A stretch of DNA of 64,000 nucleotides. Origin: Euphorbia lathyris (taxonomy: Eukaryota; Streptophyta; Magnoliopsida; Malpighiales; Euphorbiaceae). The translations under genes were made by a program, and so were the position numbers. Below are positions 10,094 through 20,705 of this stretch, one piece after another (position 1 is the first letter of the stretch; each line of letters begins with the position of its first letter). Location of the stretch: contig NC_088916.1 in the NCBI RefSeq assembly GCF_963576675.1, positions 84,213,501 through 84,277,500 on the forward strand, written 5' to 3'. The notes beneath the pieces were generated by a model. That model ran no database searches. It was given only the letters and a program-made list of their open reading frames with translations, and was not told the origin of the DNA.

Positions 10094-10488
10094 AACTTGT
10101 TTAATCATATCCAGAAATTATCCTGTCTGATGTTTTGTTTCTGTCGTTTGTTTCTGTTGTTTTGTTTCTGTTGATTAAACTCAATATTACAAATAGTTGT
10201 TTCCTTTCTGATCTGATTAATCTAGGTTGAACAGAACAAATCAAAAAGGTCAAAAACAATAAACACCAAAAATAAACTAAGAGACAACAACCTTCCAAAA
10301 CTGAGTCAGTACACTCAAATGTTTTTAAGTCTAAATTAGATCTTGGAAGACTTAGAATAAAGATTAAAACAAAATGTATGCAACCCTTACGGGGGAGTAG
10401 TTTCAGCATGAAAAATAATTCAATCATGGGGTAACTTATAACTGAGTTCCGTAATTATGTATTTTGCCAACATCAAAATGGGGGAGTT
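10094..10488 (+). other. 3' non-coding end and polypurine tract of inner SIRE
   Basis: Just after the ORF3 stop there is a short T/G-rich repeat (TTTGTTTCTGTYG-like unit, three times, about 10134-10176). A block at about 10376-10435 (GCAACCCTTACGGGGGAG and beyond) is conserved at 19010-19065 in the outer copy. The polypurine tract AAAATGGGGGAG (about 10475-10486) precedes the 3' LTR and primes plus-strand DNA synthesis. Confidence 0.75.
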
Positions 10489-11901
10489 TGTTGAAACACC
10501 TTTCCACAAGATTTTGATTTGACAAAATCATCCATGATTAAGAGGCAATTAAATTTAGATGCTTTGATTTAATTGTACTAATATGTTTGTTAAATATTGA
10601 GTGCAAAAATATATAAAGTAAAGACAGGACAAAAGTCAGCACAAACGAAGCTGAGTAGAAAGGAACTCAGCATGACAGAATAGAAGCTGAGTAGAGTTGA
10701 AATTCAGAAACAAAACAAAGCTGACTAAAGCTGGAGACTTCTTCAAGAGCGGTTAAACAAAACGGAACTGACCTTGAAGGAACTCAGCATGAATCGTGAA
10801 CATTCGAAATGGACAACCGAAGCTGAGTAACAATCAGGACAGCATGAAGGATTCGTTCACAAAAAGACAAAGTCTGCCAATCTTCTGCACCAATAATTGG
10901 AACCTCGAAGATACCTAAGAAGACTGATTCCGAGAGTCATGGGATGTTGGATTATTGGAAACAGACAACTGTCACAAACAGACAAAACAGACGCTAAAAG
11001 ACAACCTGACGCCTAAAGAAAAACAGAAGCAGGAAATGGTGGGGAGTCTGAAAATTTCCAGAAAATGTTCCCCAAAAGAGCCGTTTTGGTAGCAACGGTC
11101 AAGACATTTTAAACGATCAAATCCACAGGATTTAGCCTATATAAGGACAATCGAAGAACCTAAACAAACACGGTGAACTAAAGCATCAAAAAGAAAAATA
11201 CAAGAGAGAAAGTTTCAAGAGCACTCAAATACAAAAAGAATCTTACACTGACGTTTCTATTCTATGTGTAAATGCTAGATTGAGTTGTAATCATCTAAAG
11301 TGTTCTTTAGTTCAAAAAGGAACAAGTCTGTGATCAATAGAAATATTGAGAGTGAAGCTGAGTGCTTGGTTGTAAGCATTTCAGTAGTAGAGAAATCTAG
11401 GTGTTGGGTTGTAGCACTTAGTAGGAGTTGAGTAGACGAATAGAGGAAGGTACTCTTGCATATTCAACTGCCTTGTAATTGGTTTGTGCTCTACCTTTAA
11501 AGAGCTCAGTATTGGATTCAAAAAGCCCGGAGGACTCTAGGGACTGGACGTAGGCAGAGAGGCCGAACCAGGATAAGTGATACTGAGTAATCTCTAAACT
11601 CTCTCTTATAACTGCATGTGTTGTTTGCTTTATTTACTCAGCATATAAATTGCCTAAGCTGATCCTGAGTAAGTAAGTGGTGCTGAGTTAGAAGCTGACC
11701 TCCAAGAGTGTCAATTCCTAACTCTCAAGGAAACATCTTTGGTCAACATCTGACCAAAGCTGTCCTGTGATATATCTCACCAAGCTGACCAAAGGCTGAG
11801 TTAATAAACTCTCAAAATAACATCCTGTCAGCTCAATTAAAACACGAAAAAAGCTACATTAGTTCCTAACCCCCCTTGGAACTAATTACCAGGGACCAAC
11901 A
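10489..11901 (+). repeat. 3' LTR of the inner SIRE-type element
   Basis: 1413 bp, TGTTGAAACACC to GACCAACA, with TATA box at 11137-11146. It is the partner of 1913-3326 and is followed directly by the AAAAG duplication (11902-11906). Confidence 0.93.
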
Positions 11902-14900
11902 AAAAGAATTGGGTACCTAAAGATGAATAGTTTAAAATGCAGGTCAGCTTGACATGCGTGGAGAAGTCAAAACTTTGGTACATAGACAGCGTATGCTCAA
12001 GGCACATGACAGGTGATGAAACACAATTTATCACACTAGAGCTTAAACGAGGTAGTAGTGTAAGCTTTGGGGACAATAAGAAGGGTAAGATAGTCGGCTC
12101 AGGTACTATCGGAGGTAACCCAACTATTGAGTCAGTCTCCTTAGTTAAAGATCTCAAATACAATCTGCTGAGTGTAGCTTAGCTTTGGACAAGCGGCAGA
12201 AAGGTTGTATTTGATGATACTAAGTGTCAAATACTCGAGGGAAATACAAATGAATTGATTTTAACTGCCCCTCGTATAGACAATGTATACATGCTGAATT
12301 TGGAAAAACAGTTTTCTAAAAACATATGCTTAGTGTCTAAAGAGGATAACTCCTGGCTATGGCATAGAAGACTTGGTCATGTAAGCATGGACCTTCTTGC
12401 CAAACTAGCTAGAAAGCAACTAGTTGAGGGATTGCCCAAACTTAAATTTGAAAAAGATCAGTTGTGTAAAGCTTGTCAGCAAGGCAAACAAACTAAGAAG
12501 TCATTTCAAAGTAAAAACATCGTCTCAACCAAGAGACCATTGGAATTACTATACTTGGATCTTTTCGGACCTATCCAGCAACTCAGCTTGGGAGGTAAGA
12601 AATTTTCCTTGGTCATTGTAGATGATTTCTCTCGGTACACTTGGATCATCTTGCTGAGTAGCAAGGATGAAACATTTGAGATGTTTACCACATTAATTAA
12701 AAAGCTTGAAATTGACAAAGACCTAAAAGCAGCTCATATTAGAAGCGACAATGGTGGAGAATTCAAAAACCAATAATTTGATGAATTCTGTGAAACTAGT
12801 GGTATTGACCACAATTTCTCTGCTCCTAGAACACCTCAACAGAATGGGGTTGTTGAAAGGAAGATCAGAACAATTGTCGAAATTGCTAGAACCATGCTGA
12901 GTGAAAATAGGCTTCCAAAGTATTTCTGGGGTGAAACTGTCCACACAGCATGCTATATTCTCAATAGGGCCTTAGTTAGACCTATTCTTAAGAAAACCCC
13001 ATATGAACTTTGGAAAGGACAAAAGCCCAACATTGGCCATTTTCGTGCCTTTGGGTGTAAGTGTTTTATACTCAATAGAAATGATAACCTTGCAAAATTT
13101 GATGCTAAAGCTGACGAATCGATCTTTTTAGGGTACTCAACAAACAGTAAAGCATATAGAGTATATAATAAACAAACTCAAATAGTAGAAGAGTCTGTCC
13201 ATATTGAGTTCAATGAAGCTGACCCTGCAGGGAAGTCAACTCAGCTCGAAGAAGATGAACTGAGCTCAGCTTCCGCTGACCAAAATGGTGCTCCTGAGTC
13301 ATCAATACAGGGGCTGACCAAAGGTAAACAAGAAGTTGAAATTACCTTTTCTGACCAATCTACTCCTGCAAAAATTGCAGAAACACTTGTTCCAAATAAC
13401 TCAGCGTTGCCCAAAGAAATAAGAATTCCAAGAGGACATTCAGAAAAATCCATTCTTGATGCTGCTGAAAACAAGGTAATGACAAGAGATCAGCTTAGAA
13501 AGTATCTAAGCAATGTGGCTTTTGTATCAGTACATGAACCAAAGAACTTTGCTGATGCTGAGCACGATGAATACTGGATCAATGCTATGCAAGAAGAGCT
13601 CGACCAATTCACAAGAAATGAGGTATGGGATTTAGTACCTAAGCCTAGGAATCAAAAGTCCATAGGAACTAAGTGGGTCTTTAGAAACAAACTAGATGAG
13701 CATGGAAATGTAGTGAGAAACAAGGCTCCACTTGTAGCTCAAGGCTATAGTCAGCAAGAAGGTATTGACTATGGTGAAACCTTTGCACCAGTTGCTCGGC
13801 TTGAAGCTATACGTATACTGTGTGCCTATGCTAGCTTTATGAACTTTAAATTATATCAAATGGATGTTAAAAGTGCATTTCTTAATAGCCTTATAAACGA
13901 AGAGGTATATGTTAACCAACCTCCTGGGTTTGAAGATCCAAAATTTCCAAACCACGTTTATAAACTCAAGAAGGCCCTGTATGGCCTGAAGCAAGCCCCA
14001 AGAGCTTGGTATGAGAGGTTGACCAACTTCCTGCTGACCAGGAACTATGTCAGAGGAAAAGCTGACACAACCTTGTTCATTAAGAAAAAGGGTAAACATA
14101 CCTTACTTGCACAAATCTATGTAGATGATATAATATTTGGTGCTACTGATGAATCTTTGTGTAAAGAATTTAGCAAACAGATGCAAACTGAGTTCGAGAT
14201 GTCCATGATGGGTGAACTCAACTTCTTCCTTGGACTTCAAATTAAGCAAGGTAAGAATGGCATCTTCATAAGTCAGTCCAAGTACACCAAAGAGATGTTA
14301 AAAAAGTTCGATATGGAAGATTGCAAACCCATATCAACCCCTATGGGTACTGATACTGTCCTATGCAAAGATGAGAAAATTAAGTCAATAGATAGTAAAC
14401 TTTATCGAGGTATGATAGGCTCCTTACTTTATCTCACGGCTAGTAGACCTGATATACAGTACTCAGTATGTTATTGTGCAAGATATCAAATTGACCCCAG
14501 GGAATCTCACTTAATTGCTGTAAAAAGAATTTTTAGATATTTGCAGAGCTCAGTTGATGCAGGTTTATGGTATCCAACCTCAAATGACTTCACACTCATT
14601 GGATATACTGATGCTGACTATGGAGGAGATAAGCTAGAACGTTAAAGTACTTCAGGAGGATGTCATTTCCTTAGAAGCTGTCTAGTATCTTGGTTCAGCA
14701 AGAAGCAGTCATCAGTTGCCTTGTCTACAACTGAAGCTGAGTACGTAGCTGCTGGAAGCTGTGTTGCCCAAGTTCTATGGATTAAGCAATAGCTTGAGGA
14801 TTATGGAGTAAAAATAGAAACAATAGAGATCAAATGTGACAACAAGAGTGCCATTGATCTATCCAAGAATCCAATCCAACACAGCAGGATGAAGCATGTC

Positions 14901-15065
14901 AGCATAAGGCATCACTTCATCAGAGATCACGTACTAAAGGGAGAGATCAAGCTGACCTACGTACCAATAGATGAACAGCTTGCAGACATCTTCACCAAGC
15001 CATTGGTATGTGAAAAATTCAACATACTAAGGGAAGCTATCGGTATGTCTAATCCTCTTCAATAA
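11902..15065 (+). pseudogene. pol: gag tail and full-length pol of the outer SIRE element, four stops
   Basis: The last gag codons run to TAG at 11928-11930 and pol starts at the ATG at 11937 in the same frame. Domains in order: protease (DSVCSRHMTG; the usual Gly after DS is Val), pre-integrase zinc site (HRRLGH ... CKAC), integrase core ([22 protein letters not shown]), Asp/Glu-rich linker, reverse transcriptase ([15 protein letters not shown] at 14118-14129), RNase H (TTEAEY, CDNKSA) to TAA at 15063-15065. In-frame stops lie at 12180-12182, 12774-12776, 14643-14645 and 14790-14792; the frame is otherwise continuous. This shows what the inner element lost. Dead by point mutation only. Confidence 0.9.
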
Positions 15066-15583
15066 CTCTATGTGAAAAATTGAATGTTGAGTGATTGCCA
15101 TGCTGAGTGAATTCAAAATTAGTAACTACTACTTACTGGGCTTAAAATGTAGAAGATCACTCTACGCTAAGTAGATATACATGCTGAGTGATTATCATAT
15201 GCTAAGTTACTAAGAGATAAAAAACTCATCTACGTAGAACTAGGAACTCAGTATCCCAAACGCTTCGCATTCTAGCAAAACTGAGTTAAAAGGCCACCTG
15301 CACCATTTAATGCAAACACGTGTAATAAAAAGGGCACCTGGGATAACGTAAGCAATAAAGGCAAAGCCCATGCGCCGAACGTGTCATAAGTGACAGAATC
15401 TTTGTCGATTGAATATCCCAAGGAAAAAAGGCTAGTCCAACGAATAAGATCGATTTAAAATCTCTATAAATAGTGGAAGATTTCCCACTTAAGCATCTTT
15501 ACGCTTGAATCTTGAATCTCTTGGCATTCCAATCTCTCTCTCTCTGAATTTCAAAATCCCTTGAAAAAAACTCTGAGAAGAAA
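15066..15583 (+). promoter_or_regulatory. Spacer before ORF3 of the outer SIRE, possible internal promoter
   Basis: Same layout as 6658-7201. The conserved block is at about 15367-15413. CTATAAATAG at 15464-15473 is a strong TATA box 111 bp before the ORF3 ATG. The leader is pyrimidine-rich (CTCTCTCTCTCT at about 15533-15545), as in many plant 5' UTRs. The TATA sequence is closer to consensus here than in the inner copy. Confidence 0.45.
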
Positions 15584-18571
15584 ATGTCGAACCCTCAGAA
15601 TGTCTCCGGTGGTGATTCCGGCAAACATCACACCGATGAAAATCCAAAATCTCCTCCACAGCTTAACCAAACTCCGAACAAAAACCGTCAAGCTGACCCA
15701 GCAAGCTCTTCAAAGAAGCCCAAGGAAAGGAACATGGTCAAGGTTCACAAGAAAGTCAACAATCTGGAAGTTCTGAAATGTAGATGGTTCTCTCCCAGCT
15801 TCATCACCGCTGAAAAACCCTTATGTGAGTGGATTGAGAAGAATGAATGGGTAGGACTCTTCTCTCTCCCTGGGAAAACCTATCCTAGGTTAGTTAGGAA
15901 ATTTTACTCCAATCTTTATGTCGATGAAGAAGATCCTGACTACTTGGAAACTTCCGTCAAGGGGCACAAGATAACAATCACCCCATCCTACTTAGCAACC
16001 TTACTCAACCTGCGAGAGGAAGGGAAAGAGTTTAGGACAACCAAAGAAACGCTTGACCATGTCAAAGGATTCTGCAAACCAAAGAATCACAAAGGCGAGA
16101 TACCCAACACCTGTATGGGGCAAAATCAGAAGATGGCTCATTACATATTGACCAACTTCATCTTCCCAAAGCTCAACTCAGTATCGTCGGCCTCCAACTT
16201 CGAGCAGTGCTTCATATGGCACATGCTAACCTACAACCCACTAAATATGCCTGTGTTTCTAGTAGGTGCACTTCAACGAGGAGGTAAGAAACTCAGACTG
16301 GGATCCCTAATCACTAAAATCCTCGAAGATCAGAAAATAGAAACCATCAATGAAACTCAGAGTTTGGGAAATGAAGTTACAGCGGCTCTGCTGTTTGGGT
16401 TAATATTCAACCAGCCTTTGAAGGGGATTGAAGATGTTGAGGAAGATGAAGAAGAAAATGATGCTGAACAGGAAGTGGAACCAAAGAAAGGAAAGAAAGT
16501 TGTTACTGAGTCTGCTGAGCCAGCAAAGACAAAGAAGAAGAGAAAAGCACTTGAAACGTGCTCAAAGGATGTTGATACTGTCCCAAGGAAGGTACGAGCT
16601 GTATCAAAAGGGAAGAAAGTTGATACTGACCAAACACCTAGGTCAGCAAAGAAATGAAAAGGGCAAGTTGAGCCCGAAGAGGAAAGTGAAGAAACTCCAG
16701 AACAACCTCTGCAGATGAAGAGAAGAAGCTCTGCACTGAAAATTATTGAAGCTGACCCCCTCGACTGGGTTGTCCCTCCAAAGTCACACTTCGTTAAAAG
16801 TCTCGGGATTGATCTTGAGCAAACCCCTATTGAGCAAGAAGAGGAAGAACAGATAAATGATGACGCTCAGGCTGATATTGAGGAAGAAGAGCATGCTGAG
16901 CAAACACAAACTGAGGATAATGCTGAGCAAGAGGAAAATCCAAATATGGCACTTCAAACAGTGGATGTTGAGCTCACCGAACATGACATTGCAGAAGATG
17001 AGATCAATGCTAAGCTTAGAGACAACTCCTCTTCTGACTCAAGTGAGGATATTCAAGCTGACCCTTCACCTCCTAAAGCTAAGATATTCAAAAGGCTAAA
17101 GAAGAAAGCCTACAAAGCACATGTCATTGATATGTTAGGAGATTCTCTGCTTCGGAACTCAATTACCGATCTGTCTGACATCCAGTTTAGATATTTTTCA
17201 AATAATACTGAGTCTCCTCCTATGGAACCCGCGAAAAATCAAGCCTCTGTTACTCATACTGAGGAACAAGCCAAGACTCTGGAAAATCCAAATTCTACCG
17301 AGCAAGAGCTCGAAGTCTAAGATGCTCAAGATGGGGAGCAAACTATGGAACAACCTGCTCAACTCCCACATCATGTTGAGCAGGTCAACATCTCTGTAAG
17401 TCCTTCACCGCCAACTCAGAATACACAAGATGTTGAGAACTCAGCTCCTCGTACTGAGCTACCACAAGGCACAACCATTGACCAACCAAACCAATCTGAT
17501 AAGCAGCCAACTCCACCACCATCAAGTTCAACTTCAATTCCTGCATCTGAGTCCAATCCTGCTGGCACATTGGCCTATCTGAGTGCTACTGAGTCTGGGC
17601 ACAGAATCATTGCCTCTGCTCAGTCTCTACTTCAGGATTTGAATCCTATTCATATGGATGCTGCTGGGTCTGCAAATCTTGAGTCCTCCCAAATTACATC
17701 CATCACTCCACTTCTAAACGAAATTCGGAGCCTCAAAGATCTCATCAGGGTTATGACCACGGTCCAGACACAGCAACCCAAGCAAGACCAAATTGCAACG
17801 ATAACTGAACTATTGCTCATGATGGTCAACCACATGAATGCACTTGAAGGCAAAGTCCAGAGTCTCTCTGACGTAAATCCAGGGTATGCTACTTCTACTG
17901 AGCTTAAAGACTATTTTGCTAAGCTGACCACGGACCTGGCCAACATTGGATCTACGGGTCATCCTGAGTATGCCACTTCTGCTGAGTTGAACCAACACTT
18001 CTCCAAATTGACCTCTGATCTGAACTGCACACGTGAATTGATTTCCTCCACTTCTCAGTGCACCATTGATCAACTGAGTGAAGTTGTGCGTCTACTCAAT
18101 GTCAATAAGGACACGATGGATGTTGACCCCGTCAATACTGATGCACTTCTAAGCTTTTCGCAAGCCATCCATGATCAACGCAAATTCTATGACTCAGCAG
18201 TACTCAAAATGTACCACCAATCCTATGCTCAACTCACTAAGTCCGTCTCCTGGATCAGCAAATCTCATGAGTATCTCATCAGCATACTGAGCAGCTCCCT
18301 ACGGGTTCCTAGATCTATTCAAGATGATGGGGTTCCCGTTATTGATGGCCTGAGAGAAAGTACAAAGAGGTTGAAGCGTTATTCCAACGCCTTGTCTGCT
18401 GCTGCTAGAAATGACACTTTCATTCCTCCTCCACCCGATGATGGAAAAACGGGGGAGAAAAGACCAAATGGAACTCAGCACGCAAGTGGTCCATCAGGCA
18501 GCAAAGACAAAGGAAAAGACAAGTGTCAAGCTGAGCATCAAACTCAAGCTACCTTAAAGAAGAAAAAGTAG
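15584..18571 (+). pseudogene. Third ORF of the outer SIRE element, two stops
   Basis: One frame of 996 codons with in-frame stops at 16655-16657 (TGA) and 17318-17320 (TAA). The N-terminal plant-transposon-protein-like domain is intact (residues about 45-235), followed by acidic and Lys-rich stretches (KKRKALE). The 28-residue module occurs twice (17882-18049), not three times as in the inner copy. The C-terminal helical region is well conserved (QCTIDQLSE, SSSLRVPR), and the protein ends in a Lys-rich tail. Conservation of the whole frame between two diverged copies argues that this ORF was under selection. Confidence 0.8.
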
Positions 18572-18579
18572 CCTCAGGT

Positions 18580-18687
18580 CTTAGCATGAACTTTGTGGTT
18601 GATTTTTTTTGTGTTCTTAGCATGAACTTTGTGTTTGATTTTTTTTGTGTTCTTAGCATGAACTTTGTGTTTGATTTTTTTTTGTGT
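18580..18687 (+). repeat. Three tandem copies of a 36-bp unit after ORF3
   Basis: CTTAGCATGAACTTTGTG starts at 18580, 18616 and 18652, each followed by a T-rich stretch ending TTGTGTT. The array begins 8 bases after the ORF3 stop. The inner element has a different, shorter T/G repeat in the same place. Confidence 0.85.
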
Positions 18688-19121
18688 TTAATATTTTGTG
18701 TGCTTAATATGTTAATCTATGTTAAGAACTATTCTCTTTGAATTATCTAAATACCATGCCTAATGTTATGTGCTAAAAGCTGATCGATCAAAATTGAACA
18801 AACAAGTAAAAATAAACATACTCAATATGCATTAAACACCAAAACAATCTGTGTATCAAACTGAGTATTTAACCATTTCTGAAATCTGACCTAGACTCAT
18901 CTAAATTAGATCTTGGAAGGTCTAGAATTGAACTAAATCAGTGTAAGCAATGTCTTAAGTATATTCGATTAAATCTTGGAAGGTTTAGAATTAAGTTAGG
19001 ACAATAGATGCAACCCTTACGGGGGAGAAATTTCAGAAATATGAAAAATAAATCAATCATGGGGAATTTCAAAACTGAGTTCAATAATTATGTATTTTGC
19101 TAACATCAAAATGGGGGAGTT
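18688..19121 (+). other. 3' non-coding end and polypurine tract of outer SIRE
   Basis: No coding potential. It holds the conserved GCAACCCTTACGGGGGAG block (about 19011-19028) and the polypurine tract AAAATGGGGGAG (about 19108-19119) just before the 3' LTR. Confidence 0.7.
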
Positions 19122-19386
19122 TGTTGAAACACCTTTCCACAAGATTTTGATTTGACAAAATCATCCATGATTAAGAGACAATTAAATTTAAGTGCTTTGA
19201 TTTAATTGTACTAATCTGTTTGTTCAATGTTGAGTGTAAACATAAAATACAAAAAGATACAGAAAGTAAGACAGGACGAAGTCAGCATAAAATCAAAGAA
19301 CAAAATGAGTAAGATTGAACTCAGTATCAAAAGAATAGAAGCCTGAAGTTCAACCAAGCTAAGTGGAATGGAACTCAGCATCAGAA
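19122..19386 (+). repeat. First part of the 3' LTR of the outer SIRE element
   Basis: It starts TGTTGAAACACC and matches the first ~265 bases of the inner LTRs with moderate divergence. It stops at the junction with the Athila-like element near 19386. The rest of this LTR reappears only from 30007, so about 870 LTR bases are missing between the two parts. Confidence 0.85.
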
Positions 19387-19910
19387 GTCCGTGGCTTGTC
19401 AATTCCTACGGTTTCCGGTTTGTCACTTCCGGTAGGGCAACACCTATATAACTCCCTAAAGATAACCCGAATGGCGTCGGAAATCGCATTCTCCTACACA
19501 ATAGTCAATTATCAATATCAAAACAAGTAGCAAATACTAACACGTAAAGGGAAATAGAGATTATAAATCATGAAATTATAAATATGAAATGTATATAAAT
19601 GGGATACAACCAAGCCTAGTACATAGGAAGAGTACAAGCTAATTAGCACGTAAAAGGGAAGAATCCGCCCTTGAAACTAGCTAACTGGACTCAAAGCCGT
19701 CTCCTAGGTCGTGGAGGTGGAACTCTCGAGCTTGGTGACGAATGGTGGAGCGGAACTTCGATGGAATGCCGGAACAACCGAACAAGCTCTCGAGGTGGAG
19801 AGTTTAGCTACAAAAACTGAATCTATACTACAACAAATAACAAAACAAGTATAGTTTGCTCTCTAGTGTGTAAATTATTTCTTGGTGTCAAATGAAGTTC
19901 AAGAGCTTCT

Positions 19911-19920
19911 TATTTATAGA
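19911..19920 (-). promoter_or_regulatory. TATA box of the Athila-like LTR
   Basis: TCTATAAATA on the minus strand, conserved at 29213-29222 in the other LTR. The palindrome array lies 75-560 bp upstream of it in the direction of transcription, that is, in U3. Confidence 0.6.
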
Positions 19921-19995
19921 CATCAAGCAAAGGCAAGTTCGTAATTTCACAAAGCATAAGTATGGAGCAACATTATTTGGTGCAGAAATCCCATG

Positions 19996-20470
19996 ATACG
20001 CCCTGCGTAAATTGGTCTACGCCCCACGTAAATGCCCATTCCGTCAGAAATCTCTTGCATGTGGACCAATTCGTTGTCTTGTTGTCTCAAGCACGCCCTG
20101 CGTAAAGGATTGTACGCCCCGCGTGTTTGAGTCTCTGAAGTTTTATTGCTTGAATTGGTGCTTTTACGCCGTGCATAGCTGAAGTACGCCCCGCGTAAAA
20201 GAGTCTCTGAGCTTTTGACGTTGAAGAACTGCCTTTTACGCCCCGCGTATATGGTGATACGCCCCGCGTATGGAGAGTTGACTCTGGGAGACAATGCAGT
20301 CTGACTTTCAGGATTAGGCCAATTATTGCCGACATGTGTCATATGCCCCGCGTAGAGTGGCATACGCCCCGCGTATGCTGAGTCAGTTCCACATGGCTTC
20401 TGCGGATAAGGCAATCATTACTGACACCATGTTTCACGCCCCGCGTAGAGGATTATACGCCCCGCGTATG
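19996..20470 (-). repeat. Array of about 12 short GC-rich palindromic repeats in U3
   Basis: The core is TACGCCCCGCGTA (imperfect palindrome, arms TACGC/GCGTA), at irregular spacing of 10-90 bp. Copies lie near 19997, 20018, 20092, 20112, 20165, 20188, 20236, 20257, 20341, 20361, 20438 and 20456; several differ by one base. The 155-residue open frame across it (20414 to 19947) is a by-product of the repeat. Confidence 0.88.
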
Positions 20471-20705
20471 GAGTGGATTTTTGCTCCTTTTTTGTACCTG
20501 AAATACAAATCTTGAGAGCCGAGTTAGCTTGACGTTTTTATTTCCTAAACTAATAAAAAACGAGGAAAATAAACTGAAAGTACGAGATTTATTTTTATTT
20601 CTTTATTTTATCAAAAACACTTTATTTTTATAATTAAACTTATTTATTTTATCCAAAATCAACCCGTAAATCACGCTAAAAGATAGGGGTAAAATACCCC
20701 TATCA

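Larger units (their letters stand above)
1913..11901 (+). mobile_element. Inner SIRE-type Ty1/copia element, complete ends, RT deleted
   Basis: The element is 9989 bp with two LTRs that start TGTTG and end CAACA, a tRNA-iMet primer site after the 5' LTR, and a purine tract before the 3' LTR. The 5-bp duplication AAAAG flanks it at 1908-1912 and 11902-11906. It sits inside the gag of an older copy of its own family. Order: LTR, gag, pol remnant, third ORF, LTR. By eye the two LTRs differ at about 14 of 1413 positions plus one 1-bp indel, so the insertion is recent. It cannot move by itself, because a deletion at 5945-5949 removed the integrase C-terminal half and almost all of RT. The lineage call (SIRE/Maximus) rests on gag layout and the extra ORF after pol. 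Confidence 0.92.
19387..20705 (-). repeat. 3' LTR of the Athila-like element, truncated
   Basis: It matches about 28686-30006. The outer ~500 bp (R/U5 end, equivalent to 28187-28686) are absent: one deletion appears to have removed them with part of the SIRE LTR. The promoter TATA box on the minus strand is TCTATAAATA at 19911-19920. Confidence 0.88.

Noticed and set aside
19947..20414. 155-codon minus-strand open frame (also 29249-29716) with repeated AGR residues
   Set aside because: It is the translation of the palindrome array in both LTRs, begins and ends inside the LTR, and has no domain.
19996..20470. CRISPR-like look of a short repeat with varied spacers
   Set aside because: Spacing is irregular, the array is duplicated in both LTRs of a plant retrotransposon, and there are no cas genes.
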